Numbered from the stretch's first letter, positions 1-8,677 are shown. The stretch is DNA of 17,478 nt from Treponema sp. (GCA_031275035.1 JAISPH010000138.1:1-17478); one strand, 5' to 3'. Notes: generated by a model not told the origin, from the sequence alone. A program made the numbers and translations.

Positions 1-67
1 CGGGGTGGAGGGGCCGGGGCGATATAGACGCAATACATCTAAAACGGGCGGGGTTTCCTCTGTCTTT

Positions 68-3000
68 CTAGGGCCGGCTCCACACTTCCGCAACGCCGGC
101 GCAGCGCCGCAGGGTATCGAGGTTCTCGGTATCGGCGGGGAGGCTGATCCGGGGGGCGGCGCGGATCACCGTTTCTCCCCTAAAATCGGGGACATGGATA
201 AAGACCGGGCAAAAGCCGGCGGCGCCTTCCATGGCGGCGCCCATGAGCAGATCCCGCAGGGGGTAGAGGGTTTCTTCCCGTTCCGCCGCTCCGGCGTTGA
301 GCCCAATGTGGATCTCCCGGCAGGGCGCCGCGGAAGATGTCCGGGACGGCGTGTCCTGCCGCGGCGATGCGGCGCCATCCATGACGGCGCCTTCCGGCGG
401 GGCTTCGCCGTCATTCACGGCGGCGCCCTCCCTGGCGGCGCCCGGCCCCTTGTTTTCATAACTGCTTTTTAACCTGTCAAGATTCAGCATGGTCTCCGCA
501 TAGAAGGCGAACCTGTTTTTGAAGGAATCATTCTTGATTTTACCCCGCAGGGCGGTAACGGCGCCGTTCTTCAGTTTGTCCCTCAACTCGCTCCAGGGTT
601 TGGGGAAGATGGTAACCCCGATTTCGCCGTTATAGTCCGCCAGGGAGGCGTAGGCCATGTCGCTGCCCTTTTGGGTATGAAAGGGGCGCAGATCCTTCAA
701 AATGCCGATAAGGGTATACTCCTCTTTTGGATCGGCCTCTTCCGGCCTGGTCAGATTGACCCGCACCTCTCCCTCCCAGACATTCCGGTAAACATCCATC
801 AGCTTAAAGAAGGCCGCCTCCCTTTCCAGGACCGCCTCCGCCTCTTCCGGAGAAAAACATTCATCCGCCAGAAAGCTGTGGCGGTCCTTGTCCGGCTGAT
901 ACTCAAGCTTTCCCTGAAGTATGGCGACCCGGCCGGCGGTAATCTTATCCTGGCATTTTTCCCAGGGACCGGAAAAAAAGGTTACGTCAATTTCGCCCCG
1001 GTGATCCGCCAGGGAAACAAAGGCCATCTTTCCGCCCCGGCCGGTTACATGGGGCCTAATGGTCTTGATGATCCCCATCAGCATATAGCGGCCGGGGACA
1101 AAAGTTTCGGGCCGGCCCAGATCAAGCTTTACCAGCCGCTGCCAGAGTTCTTTATAATCATCCATGGGATGACCGGAGAAATAAAAGCCGATCAGTTCCT
1201 TTTCGATGGTAAGCCGTTCTTCCCGGCTCTTTTCGGGGAACGGTTCAAATTCAAAGGCCGAATATTCCTTTTCTTCCGCATCCCCGAAGAGGCTGGCCTG
1301 CCCGTACTTGGCTTCGTCCTTGATGTTCTGGGCATACTCCACCGCCCGTTCCAGACTGCCCTGCAAAACCGCCCTGGAAACGCCGAACCGGTCAAAGGAT
1401 CCGGTGAGGATGAGGAGCTCTATCACCTTTTTTCCCACGGTCTTAATATCCACCCGGTTAAGGAAATCCATAAAATCTTTGTAGGGACCCGCCGCCCGGC
1501 ATCTGATGATCTCCTCCGCCGAAGCCTCCCCCAGACCCTTGATCCCCAGAAAGCCGTAAACAATGCGGCCGTCCACGACGGAAAAAACTTTTTCCGAATG
1601 GTTAATATCCGGCGGATCGATGGCCAGGCCCATTTTACGGGACTCGTCGATACAGGCGGAAAGCTTGTCCTTGTCGGTACTGTTGATCTCGTTGGTAAGG
1701 TTGGCGGCCATAAATTCCGCGGGAAAATTGGCCTTGAGGTAGGCGGTCTTGTAGGCCACCACCGCATAGACTGCGGCATGGCTCTTGTTAAAACCGTAGC
1801 CCGCAAAGGGAACCAGGGTTTCAAAGATCTTGTCCGCCAGTTCCCGCTTAAACCCCCGTTCCACGGCGCCGGAGATAAATTGCTCCTTCTCCTTGACCAT
1901 CTTTTCCATGTTTTTCTTTCCCATGGCCCGGCGCAGTTCGTCCGCATGACCAAGGGTAAACCCCGCGATACGCTGGGCCACCTGCATGACCTGTTCCTGA
2001 TAGGTAATAACCCCGTAGGTTTCCTTCAGGATATCCTCAAGGCAGGGATCGGGATATTCGATTTTCCGGCGGCCGTGCTTTGATTCGATGTACTGGGGGA
2101 TATTGTCCATGGGGCCCGGCCGGTACAAAGCGTTCAAGGCGATAAGATCCTTGATGCTTCCCGGTTCGGCCTGTTTCAGGATATTCTGCATCCCCTCGGA
2201 TTCAAACTGGAAGACCTCAAAGCTCTTTCCCTCGCCCAGCATCTTAAAAGCCGCCTCTGCTTCGGGGGTTCCGCTTTCGCTGATGTTCCCGGTGCTGAAG
2301 CCGGCGTATTCGCCGCCCCGGCGGCGGATCAGTTCTTCGGTGCGCTTGATCACGTCCAAGGTTTTAAGGCCCAGAAAGTCCATCTTGACCAGGCCGCACT
2401 GTTCCAGGTGATCCTTGGTATACTGAGTAGCCACCCCTCCGGTTTTGGGGTCCCGGTAGAGGGGCACGTAGTTGTCCAGGGCGGATTTGCCGATGACCAC
2501 CCCCGCGGCATGTATGCTGGCGTGCCGGTGCAGGCCCTCAAGCTTCCGGGCCAGGGAGAAAAGTTCCGTATACCGGGAGTTCTGTTCCAGTTCCCTCAGT
2601 TTGGGCTCCCCCTCAAAGGCCTTTGCCAGGGTTATTTTGGGGTCCCCGGGGATGAGCTTGGTGATCATTTCCGACTCGGGGATGCTGAAGCCCAGAACCC
2701 GGGCCACGTCCTTTATTACCGCCTTGGATTTTAGGGTTCCGAAGGTGATGATCTGACCCACCCGTTCCTTGCCGTACCTGCCGGTAACATAGCGTATCAC
2801 CTCTTCACGGCGTTCATTGCAGAAGTCCACGTCAAAGTCGGGCATGCTGATGCGTTCAGGATTGAGGAAGCGCTCAAAGAGCAGATCGTACTTGAGGGGA
2901 TCGATATCGGTGATTTTAAGGGCATAGGCTACAATGGACCCCGCGCCGGAACCCCGGCCTGGTCCTACGGAGATGCCCTGGGCCTTGGCCCAGTTGATAA

Positions 3001-4111
3001 AGTCCTCGACGATGAGGAAGTAGCCGGTAAAGCCCATCTGGATAATCACATCCAGCTCGTATTCCGCCCGCTTTACCGCCGTTTCGTTCATGCCGGGATA
3101 GCGTTCTTTAAGACCCTCCATGGTAAGATGCCTGAGGTATGCGTCGGCGCCGGCAAAGTCCGGGGGAATTTCAAATTCCGGCAGGAATTTGGGCAGATCC
3201 TTAACGTCGATACGGGGTATATCCGTAATGCAGCGTTCCGCAATTTTTACCGTATTGGCGATGGCTTCGGGGTATTTGGAGAAGAGAGCGGCCATCTCGT
3301 CTCCGCTTTTAAGATAAAACTGATCGCCAAAGTACTTTTTTTTCCGGTTTTCTTCGTTTCTGAGCTGGGCGGTGCCTATGCAGAGGAGTATGTCGTGGGC
3401 GACGGCGTCTTCCTGTTTAAGGTAGTGTACATCGTTGGTGGCGACCAGGGGGATGCCGGTACGCCGGGAAATGCCGGCTATGACCTCGTTTATTTCCCGC
3501 TGGGAAAGGGAGCCCTTCAGTATGTTTGCGGGGATGCCGTGATCCTGAATCTCCAGGTAAAAATTGCCCTCCCCAAAGAGATCCCGGTAGAACCGGGCCT
3601 TATCCTCCGCCTCCGCCGTTTTACCCTCTCCTATAAGCCGGGGAATTTCCCCGGCGACGCAGGCGGAAAGGGCTATCAGGCCTTCGTGGTACTGCTGCAG
3701 CAGCTCGTCATCGACCCTGGGCCGGGTATAGAAACCTTCGGTATAGGCGCAGGAACAGAGTTTGACCAGGTTGAAGTAGCCCTGCCTGTTGGAGGCCAGA
3801 AGGACAAGGTGGAAGTATTTGGCCCTGTCCTGGGTGTACTTTCTGTTAAACCGCGACCCGGAGGCCACGTAAACCTCGCAGCCGATAATAGGATGGATGG
3901 GATTGCTGCGTTTTACGGACTTTCCGCCTTTCCCGGCGGTTTCCCTGCAGGCCGCCAGGAAGTCCATGGCCCCGAACATATTGCCGTGGTCCGTCAGGGC
4001 CAGGTGCCGCATCCCCAGTTCCTCCGCCCGGTCGGCCAGGCTCTGGACGGTAACGGCGGCGTCCTGGAGGGAAAAGTCGGAATGGACATGGAGGTGGACA
4101 AATTCGTTCAT
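68..4111 (-). CDS. dnaE: DNA polymerase III alpha subunit (replicative polymerase, DnaE1 type)
   Basis: Catalytic subunit of the chromosomal replicase. Residue numbers are for 1347 aa from the ATG at 4111. The N-terminal PHP domain starts with HLHVHSDFS (about 6-14) and has LTDHGN (39-44) and NDVHY (226-230). The polymerase core has GPGRGSGAGS (383-392) and the metal-binding PDFDVDF (424-430), then YGFNKSH (772-778). An OB-fold lies at about 1009-1085. A second, closely similar one lies at about 1132-1206. A Gly/Ala/Pro-rich linker (about 1224-1262) then leads to a C-terminal domain of the tau-binding type. A TTG 18 bases upstream (4129) is also in frame, but the ATG starts the canonical MNEFVHLH sequence, so I prefer it. 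The protein is longer than the roughly 1160 residues usual for DnaE1, explained by the extra OB-fold and linker. It is divergent from the sensory operon starting at 4199. Confidence 0.97.
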   Translation of the reverse strand: MNEFVHLHVHSDFSLQDAAVTVQSLADRAEELGMRHLALTDHGNMFGAMDFLAACRETAGKGGKSVKRSNPIHPIIGCEVYVASGSRFNRKYTQDRAKYFHLVLLASNRQGYFNLVKLCSCAYTEGFYTRPRVDDELLQQYHEGLIALSACVAGEIPRLIGEGKTAEAEDKARFYRDLFGEGNFYLEIQDHGIPANILKGSLSQREINEVIAGISRRTGIPLVATNDVHYLKQEDAVAHDILLCIGTAQLRNEENRKKKYFGDQFYLKSGDEMAALFSKYPEAIANTVKIAERCITDIPRIDVKDLPKFLPEFEIPPDFAGADAYLRHLTMEGLKERYPGMNETAVKRAEYELDVIIQMGFTGYFLIVEDFINWAKAQGISVGPGRGSGAGSIVAYALKITDIDPLKYDLLFERFLNPERISMPDFDVDFCNERREEVIRYVTGRYGKERVGQIITFGTLKSKAVIKDVARVLGFSIPESEMITKLIPGDPKITLAKAFEGEPKLRELEQNSRYTELFSLARKLEGLHRHASIHAAGVVIGKSALDNYVPLYRDPKTGGVATQYTKDHLEQCGLVKMDFLGLKTLDVIKRTEELIRRRGGEYAGFSTGNISESGTPEAEAAFKMLGEGKSFEVFQFESEGMQNILKQAEPGSIKDLIALNALYRPGPMDNIPQYIESKHGRRKIEYPDPCLEDILKETYGVITYQEQVMQVAQRIAGFTLGHADELRRAMGKKNMEKMVKEKEQFISGAVERGFKRELADKIFETLVPFAGYGFNKSHAAVYAVVAYKTAYLKANFPAEFMAANLTNEINSTDKDKLSACIDESRKMGLAIDPPDINHSEKVFSVVDGRIVYGFLGIKGLGEASAEEIIRCRAAGPYKDFMDFLNRVDIKTVGKKVIELLILTGSFDRFGVSRAVLQGSLERAVEYAQNIKDEAKYGQASLFGDAEEKEYSAFEFEPFPEKSREERLTIEKELIGFYFSGHPMDDYKELWQRLVKLDLGRPETFVPGRYMLMGIIKTIRPHVTGRGGKMAFVSLADHRGEIDVTFFSGPWEKCQDKITAGRVAILQGKLEYQPDKDRHSFLADECFSPEEAEAVLEREAAFFKLMDVYRNVWEGEVRVNLTRPEEADPKEEYTLIGILKDLRPFHTQKGSDMAYASLADYNGEIGVTIFPKPWSELRDKLKNGAVTALRGKIKNDSFKNRFAFYAETMLNLDRLKSSYENKGPGAAREGAAVNDGEAPPEGAVMDGAASPRQDTPSRTSSAAPCREIHIGLNAGAAEREETLYPLRDLLMGAAMEGAAGFCPVFIHVPDFRGETVIRAAPRISLPADTENLDTLRRCAGVAEVWSRP
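221..442. repeat. GGCGCC-rich low-complexity stretch encoding the DnaE C-terminal linker region
   Basis: The palindrome GGCGCC occurs seven times, at 221, 236, 324, 371, 386, 422 and 437, usually inside CGGCGCC or GGCGGCGCC. On the minus strand several copies encode Gly-Ala in the Gly/Ala/Pro-rich linker and in the start of the C-terminal domain. It looks like local expansion of a short GC-rich word. Confidence 0.6.
539..1087 (-). repeat. Tandem duplicated OB-fold coding segment inside dnaE
   Basis: Two segments of about 60 codons, at 908-1087 and 539-718, encode the same fold. Both follow the pattern Y-L-GI-K--RP--T--G--MA--SLAD--GEI-VT-F--PW----DK---G-V--L-GK. By manual alignment about 30 of 60 residues are identical. 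DnaE1 normally has a single OB-fold here, so this is an internal duplication. Confidence 0.8.
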
Positions 4112-4198
4112 GCTATAGTCATATCCCAAAACCGCCGGGAAATACTAGTAAAAAACATTGATATGGGATAAAATGAATACAAATTTTTGGAGGTTAAC

Positions 4199-4732
4199 AT
4201 GGCAGAAGATCGGCGTAAGTATAAATTTTCCTGGGAAAACACTACTGGGGCGGATATGCAGATTGCCCGCCCAAGTCTTGGTCCTAATACCAGGATAGAG
4301 ACCTACCGGCTCTTTCAGTTTACCCTGCGGGATATTCTGGAACAAAGGTACGGTACCGATGCGACGGATACGATTTTCCGGGAGGCCGGGGTTTTGGCGG
4401 GAAAATCCTTCTTTGACAAATTCCTCTCCGACGCCTCCGACGTGGCTTCCCTGGCCAATAAGATACAGGAAACCTTTAACCGTTTCGGCATCGGTATTTT
4501 CAGGGTGGAAGACGCCGCCGCCGACGGGGGACACTTTATCTTTACCGTTGACGAAGATCTGGATTGTTCCGGCCTTCCCGACACATCCGACGTGATCTGT
4601 GTCTACGACGAGGGTTTTATCCAGGGGATTCTGGAATCCTTCAGCGGCAAAGGTTTTGATGTGCGGGAAATTGACTGCTGGTGCACCGGCTCGCGGACAT
4701 GCAGGTTTGAGGCAAAAGGAAAAGCCTCCTAA
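4199..4732 (+). CDS. V4R (4-vinyl reductase-type) domain sensor protein
   Basis: Predicted soluble protein of 177 aa with no signal peptide or membrane segment. The C-terminal half fits the V4R family: an I-F-V-E/D-rich strand region (about 98-120) and a closing Cys motif, CWCTGSRTCRF (160-170), with further Cys at 123 and 134. V4R domains are known as small-molecule or metal-binding modules, for example beside the XylR/DmpR regulators and in BchJ. The ligand here cannot be told. GGAGG (4189-4193) sits 5 bases before the ATG at 4199; a TTG at 4187 overlaps that ribosome site and is rejected. It is the first gene of the plus-strand sensory run. The diguanylate cyclase starts 11 bases after its stop, so this protein is likely the cyclase's input partner (inference). 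Confidence 0.75.
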   Translation: MAEDRRKYKFSWENTTGADMQIARPSLGPNTRIETYRLFQFTLRDILEQRYGTDATDTIFREAGVLAGKSFFDKFLSDASDVASLANKIQETFNRFGIGIFRVEDAAADGGHFIFTVDEDLDCSGLPDTSDVICVYDEGFIQGILESFSGKGFDVREIDCWCTGSRTCRFEAKGKAS

Positions 4733-4743
4733 ATCACAAAACA

Positions 4744-5745
4744 ATGGATGGGCGGGAACAGCAGGCCTTAGATCATATAAAAAAGCTTCTTAAAGACAAT
4801 GCTATTCCGGAGCTTGAAGGACCTTTGGCGGAGGACCCTGTAATGCAGGAGATTCATACCGATCTCAAGGCTATCCGGGAGGTGGTTTATGCTTTTTCTG
4901 TGGGGGATCTCTCCCCGGATATCAGGATCCGGGGTATTATTCCCGGCTGCCTGAAGTCCCTGCAGGCCCATCTGCGGCATATGATCTGGCAGGTAAAGAT
5001 GGTGGAACAAGGGGATTTCAGTCAGCGGGTCCAGTTTATGGGGGAATTTTCCACCGCCTTTAACAACATGGTATGTCAGCTCGACACGACCCTGAATATG
5101 CTGAAGAGAAAGGAGGAAGCCCTTACCGCCCTGACCAACAACCTCAGAAATGAGGTGGATCTGCGAAATTCGGCGGTGGAGGCCCTTCAGGCAAGCGAAT
5201 CCCGGTTTAAGTTCCTTGCCAGCCACGATCCCCTTACGGGGGCGCTGAACCGCCGTTCCTTTATTGACCGGGCCATGGCGGAGCTCAGCGTTGCCATGGA
5301 ACGCCGCATCCCCTGCTGTATGGTTATTATGGACATTGATCATTTCAAACATTTTAACGATACCTACGGTCATTTGGCGGGGGATGAGGCCCTGCGCCAT
5401 ACCGTCAGCATCATGGCCGCTTCCCTGCGGAAACCCGATTTTATGGGCCGTTATGGGGGGGAGGAATTCATTTTCCTCTTTAATAATGCGGATAAATCCA
5501 CGGGGATAGCCATTGCTGAACGGATCAGGGAGGCCCTGGCGGTCAATCCGGTCAAAATCGACGGCAGCCTGATCCCCCTGACGGCAAGTTTCGGCGTTGC
5601 CGAGACGGCGTTCGATGACGGCCCCCTGGAGGAAAGCTATATACAGCAGCTTATCAGCAACGCCGATAAAGCGCTCTACGAAGCAAAAAAGGCGGGCAGA
5701 AACAGGGTTGTGTTTTTTGAACCGGCAGTAAGCCCTTCAACGTAA
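4744..5745 (+). CDS. Soluble diguanylate cyclase with HAMP-like region (GGDEF)
   Basis: Makes the second messenger c-di-GMP from two GTP. The protein has 333 aa and no membrane segment. Residues about 46-122 contain two HAMP-like stretches (around VGDLS at 53 and QGDFSQRV at 89), followed by a coiled coil (about 117-155). The GGDEF domain starts at SHDPLTGALNRR (160-171), has the metal-site DID (197-199) and the active-site GGEEF (238-242). RKPD (229-232) lies exactly five residues before GGEEF, the position of the RxxD product-inhibition site, so feedback control is expected. No convincing Shine-Dalgarno sequence precedes the ATG; translation is probably coupled to the V4R gene 11 bases upstream. 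With no transmembrane sensor of its own, it may be controlled by the V4R protein or by another member of the cluster. Confidence 0.92.
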   Translation: MDGREQQALDHIKKLLKDNAIPELEGPLAEDPVMQEIHTDLKAIREVVYAFSVGDLSPDIRIRGIIPGCLKSLQAHLRHMIWQVKMVEQGDFSQRVQFMGEFSTAFNNMVCQLDTTLNMLKRKEEALTALTNNLRNEVDLRNSAVEALQASESRFKFLASHDPLTGALNRRSFIDRAMAELSVAMERRIPCCMVIMDIDHFKHFNDTYGHLAGDEALRHTVSIMAASLRKPDFMGRYGGEEFIFLFNNADKSTGIAIAERIREALAVNPVKIDGSLIPLTASFGVAETAFDDGPLEESYIQQLISNADKALYEAKKAGRNRVVFFEPAVSPST

Positions 5746-5799
5746 TCTGCCGGGAACCATGCTGTAATTTGACCTATAAACCATGAAAAGGAGAAAAAT

Positions 5800-6168
5800 A
5801 TGAAAACGGTGCTTGTGGTTGACGATTCCCGAATCATGCGGAATATTGTGAAAAATACCTTTTCTCAAATGCATATTCCCTGTCAATTTGTGGAAGCCGG
5901 CAATGGTAATGAGGCGTTGCGCCAAATAGAGGGCCAGAAAATCGATTTGGTACTTCTGGACTGGAATATGCCGGAGCTGTCGGGACTTGATTTTCTCAAG
6001 AAAGTCAGAGCCATGGAGGTGTACAAGGAACTGCCCATCATTATGGTTACCAGTGAGGCGGCAAAGTATAATGTTATTGAAGCTTTAAAAAACGGAGCTA
6101 CCGATTATATTATCAAGCCGGTGAATGAAAAAATATTCGCCGAAAAACTGTCAAAAGTTACGCTTTAG
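5800..6168 (+). CDS. CheY-like single-domain response regulator
   Basis: A stand-alone receiver domain of 122 aa that carries a phosphoryl group from a histidine kinase. The acidic pocket is D8-D9, the phospho-acceptor is D54 in LLDWNMP, the switch Thr is T84 (MVTSE), the aromatic switch residue is Y103 and the conserved Lys is K106 in IIKP. All key CheY residues are present. There is no output domain, so it acts by protein binding, either at the flagellar motor or within this pathway. AAGGAG (5788-5793) is 6 bases before the ATG. The 54-base gap from the cyclase is the largest in the run and could hold an internal promoter, although none is clear. The CheX-like phosphatase follows 12 bases downstream. 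Confidence 0.93.
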   Translation: MKTVLVVDDSRIMRNIVKNTFSQMHIPCQFVEAGNGNEALRQIEGQKIDLVLLDWNMPELSGLDFLKKVRAMEVYKELPIIMVTSEAAKYNVIEALKNGATDYIIKPVNEKIFAEKLSKVTL

Positions 6169-6180
6169 GTGAGGTAAAAG

Positions 6181-6657
6181 ATGGAACAGTATATTCAACC
6201 CTTTGTGGACGTATGCGTCAATGTTTTTAAGGAATTTATCGGCGTCGATCTTACCGCCGATCGGCCCCACTTTGCGGAAAAGGAAGCGGTTTACGACTGG
6301 GATATTTCTGCGGTAATCGGACTTACCGGCGAAGCCCGGGGGGCGGTGGTTATCTCTATGAAGAAGGATCTGGCGGTAAAACTTACGGGACTGCTCACCG
6401 GCAGCGAACACAAGGATCTGGACGACGAGGTCGTGGATGCCGTGGGAGAAATCGTCAACATCATCGCGGGGAACGCCAAAAAGGGCCTGGAGGAGAGCTT
6501 CCGGCTGGTCATTTCCCTGCCGACCATTGTCAAGGGGAAGGATCATTCCATTAAGTGGCCCAATAATCAGGCCCGGATCATCTGCATACCCTTCAGGGTT
6601 TTTGAAAACAGTACCTTTGTTCTTTCGGTGGCGATAGAGTCGGTCAAGGGAGCCTAA
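6181..6657 (+). CDS. CheX-like CheY-P phosphatase
   Basis: A 158-aa protein of the CheC/CheX/FliY fold. It contains the family signature DAVGEIVNIIAGNAKK (86-101), in which E90 and N93 (E-x2-N) are the residues that insert into the phospho-receiver and remove the phosphate. A single such motif, and the length, fit CheX rather than CheC, which has two. Spirochaetes use CheX, not CheZ, to dephosphorylate CheY (established for Borrelia and Treponema). Its natural substrate here is the CheY-like protein encoded 12 bases upstream. GAGG (6171-6174) is 6 bases before the ATG. Its stop is one base from the start of the kinase gene, implying co-translation. Confidence 0.88.
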   Translation: MEQYIQPFVDVCVNVFKEFIGVDLTADRPHFAEKEAVYDWDISAVIGLTGEARGAVVISMKKDLAVKLTGLLTGSEHKDLDDEVVDAVGEIVNIIAGNAKKGLEESFRLVISLPTIVKGKDHSIKWPNNQARIICIPFRVFENSTFVLSVAIESVKGA

Positions 6658-6658
6658 A

Positions 6659-8659
6659 ATGGCAGAAAGAAGCGACAGGCTGTTACGGTTTCTGTCAAGT
6701 AATAAATTTGAAAACCCCCGGGATGATGCGGTAATGGACGAGATGGTCCGTTACGTTATTTTCAACATTGCCCTGATGCTGGGCTCCGCCTTTCTGATCA
6801 TTTTCGGAAGCACCGTCATACTCAGCGGAAATCCCGTGCGGGGAATCATCGATCTGCTGGTAGGATTAATGTGCGCCCTTGATGTTCTGGTGCTCAGGAC
6901 CAGGGCGCCCTTCGTTGCCGCCGCCGCGATCCCCATCGGGATCTTTGGCGCGCTCTGCGCCATGCTTGTTTTAAGCGGCGGGGAGCAGGGCTTTGCCGGA
7001 TTGTGGATCTATTCCTACCCCCTCATCGCTATTTTTATTCTGGGTTTGTATTTAGGTTCCATTTTTTCGGGACTGCTCCTCACCTCGGTGATGATCTTTA
7101 CCATCATTCCCGGCCTGGCGGGTTTCAGCTATGTGCTTCCCGTGGCCTTCCGGCTTATCGCCGTGTATGTCCTGGTGGTGGTGCTGACCATTGTGTACGA
7201 GCAGATCCGTATCTTGAAAGACCGGTGGGGCAAACAGCTCATGGCGGCGCTGAAGACTGAACGGGATGAAATAACCGCCATGAAGGACAATCTGAAGGTA
7301 GGCATTTTCCTCATGGACAAGGACTATGTTATTCAGCCCGCCTATTCAAAGGCCATGGAGAGCGTGCTTGAGCTGGATGAACTGAGGGGTAAAAAGTTTA
7401 CCAGTCTGTTGTCCGCCTCGATCAAGGCAAAGGAGCGGGATACCCTGGAGGATTATTTCGGCATGGTTATCGGCCGTTCCTTCGACGCCAAGATGCTGGA
7501 AGAGATAAATCCCATTTCCGAGTTTACCTATATTAACGAATTCTCCAGGGAGGAGAAGATCCTCCGTACCAGTTTTACCACCGTGGACCGGGGCCAGGGT
7601 AAATTCTTTATCCTGGGATCCCTGGAGGATATTACCACTGCAAAACTGCTCCAGCAGCAGCTTGCGGCGGAGGAGGGCAAGCGGGAAGAGGAAATGCGGT
7701 CCCTGTTCCAGGTTATTCAGGTGGAACCCCGGGTCTTCGGCGATTTTATCGAAGATACGGAGTATGAATTTAACCGGATCAACGCCATTCTGAAAAACAA
7801 GGATCTCTCCGCCAGAGACGCCATGGTGGAGATGTATCAGTCCGTTCATGCCATCAAATCAAACGCCCTTATTCTGGGGCTGGAAAATTTCAGCGGCAAA
7901 CTCCATGAGCTGGAAACCAAGATAAAGAACATCCGGGAACAGGAAGAGATTCTCTTTGAAAATGTACTGCACGTTACGGTGGAACTTGAGAAGATTATGC
8001 AGGAAAAGGACAAGTTCAAAGAAACCATCGCCAAGATCCAGTCCTTTAAGGTGGCGTCCGGGGACAGCCGGCGGCAGGACCGGCATGTTTTGATAGAAAC
8101 CCTGACCAAGGCCTGCGAAAAGGCCGCCGCCGCCATGAACAAGAAGGTCCGCTTTATACTTGATGAACTTGACGGAATGGTGCTTGAATACGGCCCCCGG
8201 CGGGTGATCAAGGAAGTGCTGACCCAGCTGGTCCGCAATTCCGTATACCACGGCATTGAAATGCCGGAAGACCGGGAGGCTGCCGGCAAGGACAAGGAAG
8301 GTTTTATTAAGCTTTCCATCAAATACCTTGATAACAAGGTCTGCATCAAGTTTTCCGACGACGGCCGGGGCCTTGATTTTGACAAGATCCGCAGAAAGGC
8401 CGAGAGCCTTAACATGATCCGAAGCCCGGAAGAAGCCCAGGATAAGAATCAGCTGCTCAAGGTTATCTTTTTACCCGGATTCAGCACCGCCGAAGAGGCG
8501 GATGTCCATGCGGGCCGCGGTATAGGGCTTAACCTGGTACGGGAGCGGATACGTGATCTGCACGGCACCATAAAACTGCAGAGCGAACCGGGAAAGGGTA
8601 CGGTGTTCACCATTGCTATTCCCCTGGAAACAGCTCCGGCGGTAAACAAAGCGTCCTAG
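6659..8659 (+). CDS. Membrane-bound CheA-like sensor histidine kinase (TM-PAS-Hpt-HATPase, no CheW domain)
   Basis: A 666-aa kinase. The N-terminus holds about six hydrophobic helices (about 32-180), a short coiled coil, a PAS-like domain (about 208-328), then an Hpt-like domain (about 355-445) with HAIKSNALILGL, where H397 is the expected phosphorylated His. A linker leads to an ATPase domain of CheA P4 type: N-box QLVRNSVYHGIE (523-534), DDGRG (567-571), FLPGFST (604-610), GRGIGL (619-624) and GKGT (645-648). The protein stops right after P4, with no P5/CheW-like domain, so coupling to receptor arrays through CheW is not expected. No ordinary HisKA H-box was seen. AAGGGAG (6646-6652) precedes the ATG by 6 bases, one base after cheX stops. 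The likely phosphate acceptor is the CheY two genes upstream. The number of helices and the PAS call are by eye. Confidence 0.85.
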   Translation: MAERSDRLLRFLSSNKFENPRDDAVMDEMVRYVIFNIALMLGSAFLIIFGSTVILSGNPVRGIIDLLVGLMCALDVLVLRTRAPFVAAAAIPIGIFGALCAMLVLSGGEQGFAGLWIYSYPLIAIFILGLYLGSIFSGLLLTSVMIFTIIPGLAGFSYVLPVAFRLIAVYVLVVVLTIVYEQIRILKDRWGKQLMAALKTERDEITAMKDNLKVGIFLMDKDYVIQPAYSKAMESVLELDELRGKKFTSLLSASIKAKERDTLEDYFGMVIGRSFDAKMLEEINPISEFTYINEFSREEKILRTSFTTVDRGQGKFFILGSLEDITTAKLLQQQLAAEEGKREEEMRSLFQVIQVEPRVFGDFIEDTEYEFNRINAILKNKDLSARDAMVEMYQSVHAIKSNALILGLENFSGKLHELETKIKNIREQEEILFENVLHVTVELEKIMQEKDKFKETIAKIQSFKVASGDSRRQDRHVLIETLTKACEKAAAAMNKKVRFILDELDGMVLEYGPRRVIKEVLTQLVRNSVYHGIEMPEDREAAGKDKEGFIKLSIKYLDNKVCIKFSDDGRGLDFDKIRRKAESLNMIRSPEEAQDKNQLLKVIFLPGFSTAEEADVHAGRGIGLNLVRERIRDLHGTIKLQSEPGKGTVFTIAIPLETAPAVNKAS

Positions 8660-8677
8660 ACGGGCGGGGAGAACGGT

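Noticed and set aside
1..38. Possible start of a minus-strand gene downstream of dnaE (ATG at 38)
   Set aside because: Only about 12 codons, Pro-rich, no ribosome site; cannot be judged at the window edge.
671..2083. Long plus-strand open frame (470 codons) opposite dnaE
   Set aside because: It lies wholly antisense to strongly conserved dnaE and has no recognisable domain. Long antisense frames are expected in GC-rich genes with biased codons.
3128..4171. Plus-strand open frame (347 codons) opposite the dnaE start
   Set aside because: Mirrors the DnaE PHP region in antisense, has no family character, and would run across the dnaE promoter region.
4141..4198. Promoter for the V4R operon
   Set aside because: TTGATA (4158-4163) and TAAAAT (4169-4174) are present, but no pairing gives a 16-18 base spacer, so no promoter is called.
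4145..4744. Minus-strand open frame of 199 codons opposite the V4R gene
   Set aside because: The V4R gene on the plus strand has a strong ribosome site and a family motif; the opposite frame has neither.
7346..7849. Minus-strand frames opposite the CheA-like kinase
   Set aside because: Shadows of a well-supported kinase with all ATPase motifs on the plus strand.
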